From contig JADCCX010000002.1 in assembly GCA_020252485.1 (NCBI GenBank), positions 62,001-126,000 on the forward strand: a DNA stretch of 64,000 nucleotides, read 5' to 3'. The notes below the pieces were generated by a model that was not told the origin of the DNA, did not search any database, and saw only the letters and a list, made by a program, of their open reading frames with translations. Each line of letters opens with the position of its first letter. The first letter of the stretch is position 1. Made by a program: the position numbers and the translations under genes. Shown piece after piece: positions 8,993 through 17,987 of this stretch. The DNA is from Methylocystis sp. GTDB lineage: Bacteria; Pseudomonadota; Alphaproteobacteria; Rhizobiales; Beijerinckiaceae.

Positions 8993-9760
8993 TCAAAGGG
9001 CGATCAGTTGATCGCCCTTCTTGATTCCGCCTCCGCTCACCACCCGCGCATAGACCCCGCAATCATGATGGCCGAAGCTGCGCTCAAGCAGATCCACCAT
9101 GCGCATGTCGCGGATCCCGGTCGATGGGTCGACATCCGTCGCGGCGCAGCGGTCGATGCGCTTGATGATCTCGAGCGTCGCGTCACCCAGCCTGACCTTT
9201 CTGCCGACAAGGCCGAACTCGCCCCATGCGCCCAGACCATCGACATAGACGTTGGCGCGGAACCTGAGCGGATCAAGCGTGGCTCGTCCGGCGGCGGCGG
9301 CAATCGCATCGACGCTTGCGCGATCAATGATCGACAGGAAGCCGCTGCGGCTGTCCATGAAGCGATAGCCGGGCGGGGCTGTCAGCAGCCTTGGCGGTCC
9401 ACGCAGTTCGTCGGCAAATGAATTGGCGAGAAAACTCTCGATGGCGCTGCGTCCTGCCTCGGTCCTGAGGTCGCCTGCGGCCACGACATGCCCGCCCTGG
9501 CTGATCGACAGAACCTTGCTCGCAGCATCGAAGCGTGTCTTCAGCCGCGCCAGCCGCTCCTGCCGCATCAACATCAGGAACTTGAGTTTCGGCAGATGCT
9601 CCGCGGCGGTCGGATCAAAGCCAGAGGGGCCGTTCTCGATGGCGAACAACCGGTCGCCCGGGAAATGCGCTCCGGCCTCCAGCACCGCTGCTTCAAGAGG
9701 CTCGGGCGACAGACCTTTCACGGGATAGCGGTAGAGCGATACGATACCGGCTGTCGTCAT
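8993..9760 (-). CDS. MOSC-domain protein with N-terminal beta-barrel domain
   Basis: A 255-residue protein with a MOSC_N start ([13 protein letters not shown], residues about 9-21) and a C-terminal MOSC region ([15 protein letters not shown] followed by [12 protein letters not shown]), where a conserved Cys is usual. MOSC proteins handle sulfur or molybdenum-cofactor-linked reactions, for example N-hydroxylated base reduction. The ATG at 9760 overlaps the glycerol-kinase stop in an ATGA arrangement, so translation is probably coupled. Upstream in-frame starts lie inside glpK and are not preferred. Confidence 0.85.
   Translation of the reverse strand: MTTAGIVSLYRYPVKGLSPEPLEAAVLEAGAHFPGDRLFAIENGPSGFDPTAAEHLPKLKFLMLMRQERLARLKTRFDAASKVLSISQGGHVVAAGDLRTEAGRSAIESFLANSFADELRGPPRLLTAPPGYRFMDSRSGFLSIIDRASVDAIAAAAGRATLDPLRFRANVYVDGLGAWGEFGLVGRKVRLGDATLEIIKRIDRCAATDVDPSTGIRDMRMVDLLERSFGHHDCGVYARVVSGGGIKKGDQLIAL
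8996..9019. repeat. Inverted repeat at convergent gene ends
   Basis: AAGGGCGATCA is followed two bases later by its reverse complement. It lies at the end of the MOSC gene and just past the DUF4167 stop, so it could act as a shared transcription barrier. No T-run is present in either direction, and the repeat also encodes the last MOSC residues, so terminator function is uncertain. Confidence 0.4.
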
Positions 9761-11283
9761 GCTCCGACCTTTCCCAATGTCCGTCTGACGGCGTCCCGCC
9801 AGGCGCCGTAGCGCGCTTCCCGCGTTGCGACGTCCATCGCCGGCTCGAAGCGCTTCTGACGCCGCCAGCGTTTGGCGAAGGCTGCCGGCGGCCCATAGAG
9901 CCCGGCCTGCCAACCAGCCAGATAGGCCGCGCCCAGCGCGGTCGTCTCCAGAATCTTCGGCCGGTCGACCGGTGCGTTCAGAATGTCCGCCAGCCGCTGC
10001 ATCGTCCAGCCGCTGGCCGTCATGCCGCCGTCGACGCGCAGCACGGTCCCGGAATCGCGATCACCTCGCCAATCCGCCTGCATCGCCTCGATCAGATCGC
10101 GCGTCTGGAAGCAGACGCTTTCGAGGGCGGCGCTCGCCATCTCCGCCGGGCCGGTGCCGCGGGTCAGGCCGAAGAGCGCGCCGCGGCATTCCGCATCCCA
10201 ATAGGGCGCGCCAAGGCCGACGAAGGCCGGAACGAGGATCACCTGCTGGTTGGGATCGGCCTTCCGCGCCAGCGCGCCGGTCTCGGCGGCGGAGCGGATA
10301 ACGCCCACGCCATCGCGCAGCCATTGCACCGCAGCGCCGGCGACGAAAATGGAGCCTTCGAGCGCATAGGTCCTTGTGCCGGCAAATTGATAGGCGATCG
10401 TGGTCAAAAGCCGGTGCTTCGACAGCGCGGGCTTGGGGCCGATGTTGAGGAGCGCGAAGCAGCCGGTGCCATAGGTCGATTTCATCATTCCGGGCTCGAA
10501 GCAGGCCTGTCCGATGGTGGCGGCCTGCTGGTCGCCCGCGACTCCGAGGATGGGAATTTCTCCGCCAAACCATTCCGGATCGGCCAGCCCGTAATCCGCC
10601 GCACAATCGCGGACCTCGGGCAGCATGAGCGCAGGTACGCCGAGAATGGCGAGCAGCTCGTCATCCCAATGGCCGCTGTGGATATCGAGCAGCAGCGTGC
10701 GCGACGCATTCGTGGCATCCGTTGCATGCACGCGGCCTTTCGTCAGCCGGCTGATGAGGAAACTGTCGATCGTGCCGAAGGCGAGCTCGCCCCTCTCGGC
10801 TTTGCCGCGCGCGCCTTTCACATGGTCGAGGATCCAGCGGACCTTCGTGCCGGAGAAATAGGGATCCAGCAGCAGCCCCGTCTTCCGAGAGATGAGCTTT
10901 TCATGGCCCGCTTCCTTCAGGGCCTGACAGATGCCGGCGGTCCGGCGGTCCTGCCAGACGATGGCGTTGTGGATCGGCAGGCCCGTCGCGCGGTCCCAGA
11001 CCAATGTCGTCTCGCGTTGGTTGGTGATGCCGATGCCCGCGATATCATGGGCTTTCAGCTTCGCTTTCCTGAACGCCGCACGGGCTGTCGCCAGCACGCT
11101 CTGCCAGATATCTTCCGGATCATGCTCGACCCAGCCCGACGCCGGGAAATGCTGGGGAAACTCGCGCTGCGCCGATGCCACGACCTGCATGTCCGGCCCG
11201 AAGATCATCGTGCGGGTCGATGTCGTTCCCTGATCGATTGCCATGATATGGCGCTTTCCCGCCTGTCCGGCCTTCCCCCGCAT
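9757..11283 (-). CDS. glpK: Glycerol kinase
   Basis: The 508-residue length matches GlpK. The N-terminus [15 protein letters not shown] aligns with the phosphate-binding loop of FGGY kinases. [18 protein letters not shown] and [10 protein letters not shown] are GlpK signatures, and the C-terminal lobe has [19 protein letters not shown]. The enzyme phosphorylates glycerol to sn-glycerol-3-phosphate in the cytoplasm. The first ATG is chosen because the family N-terminus begins several residues before MAIDQ and because GGGAG precedes it. No glpF or glpD is adjacent. The last bases overlap the MOSC start codon. Confidence 0.96.
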   Translation of the reverse strand: MRGKAGQAGKRHIMAIDQGTTSTRTMIFGPDMQVVASAQREFPQHFPASGWVEHDPEDIWQSVLATARAAFRKAKLKAHDIAGIGITNQRETTLVWDRATGLPIHNAIVWQDRRTAGICQALKEAGHEKLISRKTGLLLDPYFSGTKVRWILDHVKGARGKAERGELAFGTIDSFLISRLTKGRVHATDATNASRTLLLDIHSGHWDDELLAILGVPALMLPEVRDCAADYGLADPEWFGGEIPILGVAGDQQAATIGQACFEPGMMKSTYGTGCFALLNIGPKPALSKHRLLTTIAYQFAGTRTYALEGSIFVAGAAVQWLRDGVGVIRSAAETGALARKADPNQQVILVPAFVGLGAPYWDAECRGALFGLTRGTGPAEMASAALESVCFQTRDLIEAMQADWRGDRDSGTVLRVDGGMTASGWTMQRLADILNAPVDRPKILETTALGAAYLAGWQAGLYGPPAAFAKRWRRQKRFEPAMDVATREARYGAWRDAVRRTLGKVGA

Positions 11284-11369
11284 TCCGTTTCTCCCTCTTT
11301 TGGTTTTGCGCCCACATTGCCGTGCTTCGCCGTCTCAGGCAAACGCTCCGCTATGAGAGAGAACAGCCC

Positions 11370-11798
11370 ATGTGGGAATTGATCGGTCTTTTCTGGGCGG
11401 CCTTCCTGTCGGCCACGATCCTGCCGGGGTCATCGGAAGCCGCACTTCTGGCCCTGATGGCGCTCGGCTCCTGGGACACCGCCACGCTCGTCGCCGTCGC
11501 GACGATCGGCAACACGCTGGGTTCCGTCGTCAACTGGTGGCTTGGCCTGTTCGTGGAGCGCTGGCGCGATCATCCGCGCTTCCCCGTGAAGCCGGCGGAA
11601 TTCGAAAAGTATCGCGCATGGTATCACCGCTGGGGCGTCTGGTCCCTTCTGGCCGCATGGGTGCCGGTGATCGGCGATCCGCTCACCGTGATGGCGGGCG
11701 TGATGCGCACGCCGCTCTGGCTGTTCCTCATCGTCACGGGAGCGGGAAAACTGGCGCGCTATCTTGTTGTTGCGGGAGCCCTGAAATTTGTGGTTTGA
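11370..11798 (+). CDS. YqaA-family (DedA-like) membrane protein
   Basis: A 142-residue protein with about four hydrophobic segments and the YqaA/SNARE-associated pattern: SATILPGSSEAALLALMALG near the N-terminus, then GNTLGSVVNWWLG, and AWVPVIGDPLTVMAGVMR. DedA-like proteins are implicated in membrane homeostasis and lipid flipping, and the YqaA branch is less studied. The ATG at 11370 with GAGAGA upstream is preferred over an in-frame start at 11322, which would add a basic extension unlike the family. It runs divergently from glpK. Confidence 0.85.
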   Translation: MWELIGLFWAAFLSATILPGSSEAALLALMALGSWDTATLVAVATIGNTLGSVVNWWLGLFVERWRDHPRFPVKPAEFEKYRAWYHRWGVWSLLAAWVPVIGDPLTVMAGVMRTPLWLFLIVTGAGKLARYLVVAGALKFVV

Positions 11799-11866
11799 GC
11801 GTAATGACGCATGATGAGGCCAAAGTCCTGTGCTGTTCGTAAACGGCATTGAACAGGAGTTGATCT

Positions 11867-12445
11867 TTGCTCTTCCATGACAAGCCGATCCGGGCCGCCC
11901 TGACCATGGCGCTCCTCCTGGTGATCCCTCCCTCGCTCGGTGTTGCGGCCGAAAGCCTGCGCATCAACCCGCAGAAGACAAGGATCGGCTTTGAGGTGGA
12001 TGCCTTCGGCTGGCCGACAACAAAAGGCGCGTTCAGGGATTTTCAAGGCAATATCCGGGTTGATTTCGCTGAGCCGGCAAGAAGCGCGGTCTCCTTCGTC
12101 GTTCAGGCTGATTCCCTGGATGCGGGTTCAACCGCCGTGACCAGCTTCATCAAGGGCGCGACCATGCTCAACACTGCGGCCTTTCCGGAGATGCGCTTCC
12201 GCTCCAGCAGCGTCGAAAAGCTGAGCGAAAGCGCCGTCCGCGTCACGGGGCCGCTCACCTTCATGGGCCAGACACGGCCGGTCAGCTTCCAGGTGGATGT
12301 CGACCAGCGGCAATCGGCGCGAAAGCAATTGCGGTTCACGGCCCAAGGAACGATCAAGCGGTCGGAATTCGGCTTCATCTCGGGCCAGCCGCTCATCGCG
12401 GATGACGTGCGCATTATCGTCACCACGGAAGCAGGGGTGGAATGA
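11867..12445 (+). CDS. YceI-family periplasmic protein
   Basis: A 192-residue protein with a Sec signal peptide (TMALLLVIPPSLGVAAES). The YceI lipocalin-like fold shows as INPQKTRIGFEVDAFGW, then FPEMRFRSSSVE, GPLTFMGQTRPVSF and KRSEFGFISG. YceI proteins bind isoprenoid-type ligands in the periplasm. The start is a TTG at 11867, chosen because AGGAG lies seven bases upstream and because it gives a complete signal peptide. A later ATG would leave only a short leader. The stop overlaps the cytochrome b561 start by ATGA, so the two form an operon. Confidence 0.9.
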   Translation: MLFHDKPIRAALTMALLLVIPPSLGVAAESLRINPQKTRIGFEVDAFGWPTTKGAFRDFQGNIRVDFAEPARSAVSFVVQADSLDAGSTAVTSFIKGATMLNTAAFPEMRFRSSSVEKLSESAVRVTGPLTFMGQTRPVSFQVDVDQRQSARKQLRFTAQGTIKRSEFGFISGQPLIADDVRIIVTTEAGVE

Positions 12446-12999
12446 GCGGACCGGATCGGCTTGATCAGGGCTGGCCCGGCAGCGTCCGCCTGCTGCATTG
12501 GGTGTCGGCCATCCTCATCCTCACGATGCTGGCCGTCGGCGCCATCATGGTCCGGATCGACGATACCGGCGTGCGCTTCGATCTCTATCAGTCGCACAAG
12601 GCGCTTGGATTCGCCGTGTTTTGCGTGACCTTGCTGCGCGCGCTGGTCAGGCTGGCTGTGGCCCGCCATGGTCCGGAAGTGTCCGGTCCGCGCTGGCAGG
12701 CGCGGGCGGCTTCATGGGCGCATGGGCTGCTCTATGCCCTCATTTTCGGCGTGACGATCAGCGGCTGGGTGATGGCTTCAGCCACGCCGTTGCCCATCCC
12801 CACCTCGGTTTTCGGCCTCTTTGATCTGCCCGCTATCGTTGGCCGCGACCTTGCAACCTACAAGCTTGCCCTGGCCGTGCATGGCTGGCTGACCAAGGCG
12901 CTGATGGCGTTGATCGCGCTCCACGTGCTGGCGGCGCTGAAGCGCCATGTCATCGATGGGGACGGGGTGCTTTCGCGGATGGTTCGGGGCAGTCCATAA
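12442..12999 (+). CDS. Cytochrome b561
   Basis: A 185-residue membrane protein with four hydrophobic helices. Candidate haem-ligating histidines are H19 (RLLHW), H52 (YQSHKALG), H94 (SWAHGLLYAL), H147 and H161, the pattern of bacterial cytochrome b561 (YodB/CybB type). The family moves electrons from quinol or superoxide across the inner membrane. The ATG overlaps the yceI stop codon, and YceI plus cytochrome b561 is a recurrent proteobacterial pair. The physiological partner is not established here. Confidence 0.92.
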   Translation: MSGPDRLDQGWPGSVRLLHWVSAILILTMLAVGAIMVRIDDTGVRFDLYQSHKALGFAVFCVTLLRALVRLAVARHGPEVSGPRWQARAASWAHGLLYALIFGVTISGWVMASATPLPIPTSVFGLFDLPAIVGRDLATYKLALAVHGWLTKALMALIALHVLAALKRHVIDGDGVLSRMVRGSP

Positions 13000-13032
13000 A
13001 AAAGGACCGTGGCAGCGGAGCTCACCACGGTC
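12998..13032 (-). terminator. Intrinsic terminator for the DUF4170 gene
   Basis: Read on the minus strand, the arm GACCGTGG pairs with CCACGGTC around a 12-base loop and is followed by six Ts. It lies about 80 bp past the DUF4170 stop codon and abuts the end of the rightward cytochrome b561 gene. Confidence 0.75.
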
Positions 13033-13111
13033 AGTCGTCTCCTCCCGGCTGGGGAATGGGGCCGTTCAGCCGGGCAGACGAACCTGTGGTTCCGTCTAAT
13101 GGCGTCATGCT

Positions 13112-13375
13112 CTAATGCGCGGAGGCCATGCCGATCGCGGCCAGCGCGGCCTTCTGGCGCGCCGACGGCCGCTGCGGATTATGGGCCGAAGCCACGATCT
13201 GATAGCGGGTATAGGCTTGGCTGCGGGTGCGCTCCGACCGCTGCTTCCAGACAGTGTTCGCTTCTTCATAGCTGAAGTAGGGGCCGAAAACGCGATGCGA
13301 GCCTTCCTCGATCTCGTTGAAGTCGGGATCCTTGTACTCGCCGCCGATCACCCAGAATTGCTTGGTCATGGTCAT
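13112..13375 (-). CDS. DUF4170 small protein
   Basis: An 87-residue soluble protein whose sequence (KQFWVIGGEYKDPDFNEIEEG and YFSYEEANTVWKQRSERTR) is typical of the DUF4170 family of short alphaproteobacterial proteins. No enzymatic motif or membrane segment is visible. It is a single-gene unit with a good intrinsic terminator downstream and lies about 100 bp past the end of aceA on the same strand. Function is unknown. Confidence 0.85.
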   Translation of the reverse strand: MTMTKQFWVIGGEYKDPDFNEIEEGSHRVFGPYFSYEEANTVWKQRSERTRSQAYTRYQIVASAHNPQRPSARQKAALAAIGMASAH

Positions 13376-13479
13376 TTCTCCGTTTGCTCAGTCCGTTATG
13401 GGCTGCCGCAGAAGCGCCTGCGGCAGAGGATTTGGCATCCCACCCGAAGCCTGGCGGCAGCGGGCGGGGAATGGGCTCA

Positions 13480-14784
13480 TCACTCCGCCGCGATGCCCTT
13501 CGAGGCCGGCGTGTTGGTGTTGCCGTGGAACTGCTCGGTCTCTGTCGAGCCCGCCATGGCGGTCGTCGAGGACTTGCCGGCAGAGATCGCGACCGACACG
13601 GCATCGAAATAGCTGGTGCCGACCTCGCGCTGGTGGCGCACGGCGGTGAAGCCGTTGTCCTGGGCTGCGAATTCGCGCTGCTGCAGCTCGGAATAGGCGC
13701 CCATGCCGCGGGTCGAATAGCCCTTCGCCAGCTCGAACATCGAGAGGTTGAGCGAGTGGAAGCCGGCCAGCGTGACGAACTGGAACTTGTAGCCCATGTC
13801 GCCGATCTTCTCCTGATAGCGGGTCGCCTCCTCGATCGACATCTTCTTCAGCCAGTTGAAGGACGGCGAGCAATTGTAGGCGAGCATCTTGCCCGGGAAG
13901 TTGCGGTGCATCTCCTCGGCGAATTCGCGCGCTTCGCCCAGATCCGGCTCGGAGGTCTCCCACCAGATCAGATCGGCATAGGGGGCGTAGGCGAGGCCGC
14001 GGCTGATGGCATGGCCGACCGAGTGGGTCTTGCCCTGCTTGAGACGGAAGAAGCCTTCATCCGTGCGGCTGTTGCGATCAATCCAGGGGTGATCATAATC
14101 ATCGACGTCCGAGGTGATGAGGTTCGCCGCATGGGCGTCGGTGCGGGCCAGAACCAGCGTCGGCACGTCCATGACATCGGCGGCGAGGCGCGCGGCGTTC
14201 AGCGTGCGCTGGAAGGTCTTGGTCGGCACGAGAACCTTGCCGCCGAGATGCCCGCACTTCTTCTCGGAAGCCAGCTGATCCTCGAAATGGACGCCCGCGG
14301 CGCCCGCCTCGATCATCGCCTTCATCAGCTCGAAGGCATTGAGCGGGCCGCCGAAGCCGGCCTCGGCATCCGCCACGATCGGCGCGAACCAGTAGGTCGA
14401 GCTGTCGCCCTCCATCTTCGCGATCTGGTCGGCGCGGCGCAGCGTGTTGTTGATCTTCTTCACCACCTCGGGAACCGAGGAGGCCGGATAGAGCGACTGG
14501 TCCGGATACATCTGGCCGGCGTTGTTGGCATCGGCGGCGACCTGCCAGCCGGAGAGGTAGATGGCCTCGAGCCCGGCCTTCACCTGCTGCATCGCCTGGT
14601 TGCCGGTGAGGGCGCCGAGCGTGCGGACGAACGGCCGCTCGTGCAGAAGCTGCCACAGCCGGTTGGCGCCCAGGCGGGCCAGCGTGTATTCGATCTTCAC
14701 CGAACCGCGCAGCTTTTCCACATCGGCGGGGGTGTAATCGCGGCGGATGCCCTTGAAGCGATCGGCGGCTGTCGTCAGTGTCAT
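13480..14784 (-). CDS. aceA: Isocitrate lyase
   Basis: The 434-residue enzyme carries the catalytic [10 protein letters not shown] motif with the active-site Cys at about residue 177. Mg/substrate-binding segments include [10 protein letters not shown] and GVHFEDQ, plus YNCSPSFNW. It splits isocitrate to glyoxylate and succinate, the entry step of the glyoxylate shunt used on acetate and fatty acids. The ATG at 14784 ([13 protein letters not shown]) is chosen because AGGGA precedes it and homology starts there. Transcription is divergent from a ScfR-type regulator, its probable controller. Malate synthase is not in the window. Confidence 0.96.
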   Translation of the reverse strand: MTLTTAADRFKGIRRDYTPADVEKLRGSVKIEYTLARLGANRLWQLLHERPFVRTLGALTGNQAMQQVKAGLEAIYLSGWQVAADANNAGQMYPDQSLYPASSVPEVVKKINNTLRRADQIAKMEGDSSTYWFAPIVADAEAGFGGPLNAFELMKAMIEAGAAGVHFEDQLASEKKCGHLGGKVLVPTKTFQRTLNAARLAADVMDVPTLVLARTDAHAANLITSDVDDYDHPWIDRNSRTDEGFFRLKQGKTHSVGHAISRGLAYAPYADLIWWETSEPDLGEAREFAEEMHRNFPGKMLAYNCSPSFNWLKKMSIEEATRYQEKIGDMGYKFQFVTLAGFHSLNLSMFELAKGYSTRGMGAYSELQQREFAAQDNGFTAVRHQREVGTSYFDAVSVAISAGKSSTTAMAGSTETEQFHGNTNTPASKGIAAE

Positions 14785-14939
14785 AACCCAAGTCCCTTTT
14801 TGACAGAAATTGACAATGGCTGGAACATAAAGGGCGGCTTCCTCCCCGGCAATCCGCAAATTCCGCCAATGAATATGCGTTGTAATATGTAATATAATTT
14901 ACAATTGACAAAATATTTCATGTCAGATTTAGTTTGGAC
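14785..14939. promoter_or_regulatory. Divergent aceA/ScfR promoter region with inverted repeat
   Basis: This stretch is markedly A+T-rich compared with its surroundings. It contains a perfect 6-base inverted repeat, TTGTAA at 14880-14885 and TTACAA at 14899-14904, with a 13-base spacer. TTGACA hexamers occur at 14800, 14810 and 14905. ScfR/RamB proteins bind short A+T-rich motifs such as TTTGCAAA; that exact sequence is absent here, so assigning the repeat to the neighbouring regulator is inference. Confidence 0.5.
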
Positions 14940-16370
14940 ATGAAATCCGTTCGCATCGGCGGCAAATTGCGGCGCCTTCGGCAAGATCGGCGCCTTACGC
15001 AGATCCAGATGGCCGAGGCGCTCGAAATCTCGCCCAGCTATCTCAACCTGCTCGAGAACAACCAGCGCCCGGTGACCGTGCGCGTGCTGCTGAAGCTCGC
15101 CGAGAAGTTCCAGGTCGATCTCAACACGCTCGCCGGCGACGATGACGAGCGGCTGAGCGCGGCCCTGATGGAGGCTTTCTCCGACCCGATCTTCGATGCG
15201 GCGGATGTGAAAGCCTCCGACATCAAGGATGTGGCGGCCACGATTCCCGCCTTCGGCCGGGCGGTGCTCGATCTCTACAACGCCTACAAGCGGGGCGGAT
15301 CATCCGCAGGTTCGCTGACAGTTGGCGAGGACGGCGCGGATGGAGCCTCCATCGCCATTCCCTCCGAGGAAGTCACCGAGTTTCTGCAGAAGCGCATGAA
15401 CCATTTCCCGGATCTGGAGGAAGCCGCCGAGCAGCTCTGGGTCGAGAACGGCCTCGCCATCCACACCCTGCCGCGCGATCTGATCCAACTGCTCGCAACG
15501 CGCTATGCGGTGGATGTCGATATCGCGCCTGTCGATGCGATGGAGGGCGCCATGCGGCGCTACAACCCGCTGACGCGCCGGCTCGAACTCTCCGAGATGC
15601 TGCCGCTCGCCTCGCGCACCTTCCAGCTTGGCGTGCAGATCGCCTATCTCGGCTATCGCAAGGAGATCGATGCTCTGATCGGCGGCGGCAAATTCTCGAC
15701 GCCGGAGGCGGATTCGTTGGCCCGCGCAGCGCTGGCCAGCTATTTCGCCTCGGCGGTGATGTCGCCCTACCAGCGGTTTCTGGAAGCCGCGCGCGCCACG
15801 CGCTACGATATCATGGTGCTGCAGCACCGCTTCGCGATGTCCTTCGAGCAGGTCTGTCACAGGCTGACAACGCTACGGCGCAAGGGCCAGGAGGGTTTGC
15901 CGTTCCACTTGATCCGGGTGGATGTGGCGGGGAATATCTCGAAGCGGTTTTCTGCTTCCGGCATCCAGATGGCGCGCTTCGGCTCGGCCTGCCCGCGCTG
16001 GAACGTCTATGACGCCTTCGCCACGCCCGGCACCTTGCGCGTGCAGGTCTCCGAAATGCCCGACGGCCAGCGCTTCTTCTGCGTGGCGCGCACCATCCGC
16101 CCGGCCGGACGGCGCACCGGCCGCACCGGCATCCTGCAGACGGGCGGGCAGCTCTCGATCGGGCTTGGCACCAATATCCAGAACGCCAGGGACATCGCCT
16201 ATGCCGATGGCCTGGCGCTCGACGATCCGCAGATCATCACCAAGATCGGCGTTTCCTGCCGCACCTGTCCGCGCAATGACTGCGCCGACCGCGCCGTGCC
16301 ATCTTTGCACCAGCGGCTGGAGCTGGACGAGAACCGCCGCGGCTCCAGCGCCTATGCAAGGGTGGGGTGA
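14940..16370 (+). CDS. XRE-family short-chain acyl-CoA regulator (ScfR/RamB type)
   Basis: The 476-residue protein has an N-terminal helix-turn-helix (residues about 5-60, including LTQIQMAEALEISPSYLNLLE). A long effector domain follows, and the C-terminus has the Cys-rich motif CRTCPRNDCADRA. This layout is that of ScfR regulators, which sense short-chain acyl-CoA; RamB and PccR are members that control glyoxylate-cycle or propionyl-CoA genes. Divergence from aceA supports control of the glyoxylate shunt. The ATG at 14940 is preferred over a TTG two codons earlier; neither has a strong ribosome-binding site. Confidence 0.9.
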   Translation: MKSVRIGGKLRRLRQDRRLTQIQMAEALEISPSYLNLLENNQRPVTVRVLLKLAEKFQVDLNTLAGDDDERLSAALMEAFSDPIFDAADVKASDIKDVAATIPAFGRAVLDLYNAYKRGGSSAGSLTVGEDGADGASIAIPSEEVTEFLQKRMNHFPDLEEAAEQLWVENGLAIHTLPRDLIQLLATRYAVDVDIAPVDAMEGAMRRYNPLTRRLELSEMLPLASRTFQLGVQIAYLGYRKEIDALIGGGKFSTPEADSLARAALASYFASAVMSPYQRFLEAARATRYDIMVLQHRFAMSFEQVCHRLTTLRRKGQEGLPFHLIRVDVAGNISKRFSASGIQMARFGSACPRWNVYDAFATPGTLRVQVSEMPDGQRFFCVARTIRPAGRRTGRTGILQTGGQLSIGLGTNIQNARDIAYADGLALDDPQIITKIGVSCRTCPRNDCADRAVPSLHQRLELDENRRGSSAYARVG

Positions 16371-16437
16371 GCCGCCTTCCCGCCTGACCGCCAGCTGGCG
16401 GGTATATTCTCCCGAGGAAGCGGAAAAATACGCCGGC

Positions 16438-17217
16438 TCAATATTGCCGCGCCACCATCATCTTCTTGATCTCGGCGATGGCCTTGGCGGGGTTCAGGCC
16501 CTTGGGGCAGGCCTTCGAGCAATTCATGATCGTATGGCAGCGGTAAAGCCGGAACGGGTCTTCGAGGTTGTCGAGCCGGTCGCCGGTCGCCTCGTCGCGG
16601 CTGTCGATCAGCCATCGGTAGGCCTGCAGCAGCACGGCGGGGCCAAGGTAGCGGTCGCCGTTCCACCAATAGCTCGGGCAGGAGGTGGAGCAGCAGGCGC
16701 AGAGGATGCATTCGTAGAGCCCGTCGAGCTTCTCGCGGTCCTCCTTCGATTGCCGCCATTCCTTCTCCGGCTGCGCCGTATCCGTCTTCAGCCAGGGTTC
16801 GATGGAGGCATGCTGCGCGTAGAAACGCGTCAGGTCCGGCACCAGATCCTTGATCACCGGCATATGCGGCAGCGGGTAGATCTTCACCGCGCCCGCCACC
16901 TCGTCCATGCCCTTGGTGCAGGCGAGCGTGTTGGTTCCGTCGATGTTCATGGCGCAGGAGCCGCAGATGCCCTCGCGGCAGGAGCGGCGGAAGGTGAGGC
17001 CGGGGTCGATCCGGTTCTTGATCCAGATGATGCCATCGAGGATCATCGGCCCGCAATCGTCCCGGTCGACAAAATAGGTGTCGATGCGCGGATTCTGCCC
17101 GTCCTCCGGGTTCCAGCGGTAGATGCGGTATTCCTTGAGGTTGGCGGCGCCCGCCGGCTTCGGCCAGACCTTGCCTTCGGTGACGCGGGAGTTCTTGGGG
17201 AGCGTGAATTCAGCCAT
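16438..17217 (-). CDS. sdhB: Succinate dehydrogenase iron-sulfur subunit
   Basis: The 259-residue protein has the plant-type [2Fe-2S] ligands C80, C85, C88 and C100 (CREGICGSC) and the C-terminal cluster motifs [12 protein letters not shown] and CSKACPKG for the [4Fe-4S] and [3Fe-4S] centres. It passes electrons from SdhA flavin to the membrane quinone site. It is normally adjacent to sdhA, but here about 1.9 kb of toxin-antitoxin genes intervenes on the same strand. Its first 56 coding bases are duplicated upstream (see 17924-17987). Confidence 0.97.
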   Translation of the reverse strand: MAEFTLPKNSRVTEGKVWPKPAGAANLKEYRIYRWNPEDGQNPRIDTYFVDRDDCGPMILDGIIWIKNRIDPGLTFRRSCREGICGSCAMNIDGTNTLACTKGMDEVAGAVKIYPLPHMPVIKDLVPDLTRFYAQHASIEPWLKTDTAQPEKEWRQSKEDREKLDGLYECILCACCSTSCPSYWWNGDRYLGPAVLLQAYRWLIDSRDEATGDRLDNLEDPFRLYRCHTIMNCSKACPKGLNPAKAIAEIKKMMVARQY

Positions 17218-17225
17218 GGGTTAGC
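17162..17225. repeat. 64-bp direct repeat, copy 1 (5' end of intact sdhB)
   Basis: This block covers the first 56 bases of the real sdhB gene and 8 bases upstream. It matches 17924-17987 at 60 of 64 positions with no gaps. The two copies bracket the DUF433/DUF5615 gene pair, as expected if that pair arrived with a duplication of its target. Confidence 0.9.
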
Positions 17226-17234
17226 TCGTTGTCG

Positions 17235-17597
17235 CTAGAACGGAAGAGCGCGTACACGCGCATTGGATTCGTCAACAGCAATCACTGCACCCGCCATTAA
17301 TGTCTGCCGATGATCCGAAACCAACTTGGCGACCATGCCGGCCCACCGTTCCGGCGGGGCCTGGTCGAACCTTAGCTGGACAACGCTCGGCCGCGCATAT
17401 CCTCCGATCGCCAACATCTTGCTGAAATCAAGGTCGCGCGTCAGCACGATTGCATCGTGATCCCGCGCCCAAGCTGCAATCATTGAATCGGTCGCAGACT
17501 CGTTGCCTATCAACGACCAATGCAGGGCATCAAATCCTTGGTCCTGCAACGCCTTTGCCCAAATGGGTGAAAGGTTCATGTCAATCACAACCTTCAT
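17235..17597 (-). CDS. DUF5615 PIN-like toxin
   Basis: A 120-residue protein starting MKVVIDMNLSPIWAKAL, followed by DAIVLTRDLDFSKML, the acidic-residue layout of DUF5615 PIN-like nucleases. Such proteins are the predicted toxins paired with DUF433 antitoxins. The ATG at 17597 overlaps the DUF433 stop codon (ATGA), which gives coupled translation. Longer in-frame starts lie inside the antitoxin gene and are not supported. Toxicity and RNase activity are inferred from family. Confidence 0.85.
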   Translation of the reverse strand: MKVVIDMNLSPIWAKALQDQGFDALHWSLIGNESATDSMIAAWARDHDAIVLTRDLDFSKMLAIGGYARPSVVQLRFDQAPPERWAGMVAKLVSDHRQTLMAGAVIAVDESNARVRALPF

Positions 17598-17842
17598 GCG
17601 GCATCGTTGAAGTTGAATACTTGGTCGCTCGCCAGCCAGGCGGCATACCGGAGGCATTCGGCGATGTCCGCAGCTTCGATGTAGGGAAAATTCGCCAGCA
17701 ATTCTTCCTGCTTGGTGCCAGCAGCGAGTTCGCGCAGCACCATGCTCACCGTGACGCGCATGCCGCGGATGCAAGCCTTACCGCCCATGACCTGAGGATT
17801 ATGGGTGATGCGAGGGAAGCCGGGTACGGGGGTCGTCATCAT
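17594..17842 (-). CDS. DUF433 antitoxin
   Basis: An 82-residue protein with the DUF433 core (ITHNPQVMGGKACIRGMRVT, then LLANFPYIEAADIAECLRYA), a winged-helix-like domain typical of antitoxins paired with DUF5615 proteins. The ATG at 17842 is chosen because AAAGGT lies close upstream. A TTG at 17869 would add nine residues with poorer support. The pair lies between two 64-bp direct repeats. Confidence 0.85.
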   Translation of the reverse strand: MMTTPVPGFPRITHNPQVMGGKACIRGMRVTVSMVLRELAAGTKQEELLANFPYIEAADIAECLRYAAWLASDQVFNFNDAA

Positions 17843-17923
17843 GGTTACCTTTAAGGTGTTGCGGGGCAATATGTCCTATCAATGATGAACATGCACGTAC
17901 GAGGAGGGCCGAGGGCAAAAATA

Positions 17924-17987
17924 GGCCAGACCCTGCCTTCGGTGACGCGGGAGTTCCTGGGGAGAGTGAATTCAGCCATGGATTAGC
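17924..17987 (-). pseudogene. Truncated duplicate of the sdhB 5' end (direct repeat, copy 2)
   Basis: Starting with an ATG at 17979, this copy encodes the first 19 residues of SdhB with two conservative changes (Lys8 to Arg and Lys16 to Arg), then loses similarity and runs into unrelated sequence. The 64-bp block differs from copy 1 at four positions. The PIN-DUF3775 gene stops inside it at 17983, so that gene was probably the original upstream neighbour of sdhB before the second module separated them. Confidence 0.85.

Noticed and set aside
14920-14943. Seven-codon leader peptide overlapping the ScfR start codon (ATGA)
   Set aside because: The frame is short and has no ribosome-binding site, and such a frame is likely by chance in A+T-rich DNA. 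It would need conservation to be credible.
16388-16401. Palindrome CCGCCAGCTGGCGG between the convergent ScfR and sdhB genes as a terminator
   Set aside because: The stem is only seven base pairs with no loop and no T-run, so terminator function is not supported.
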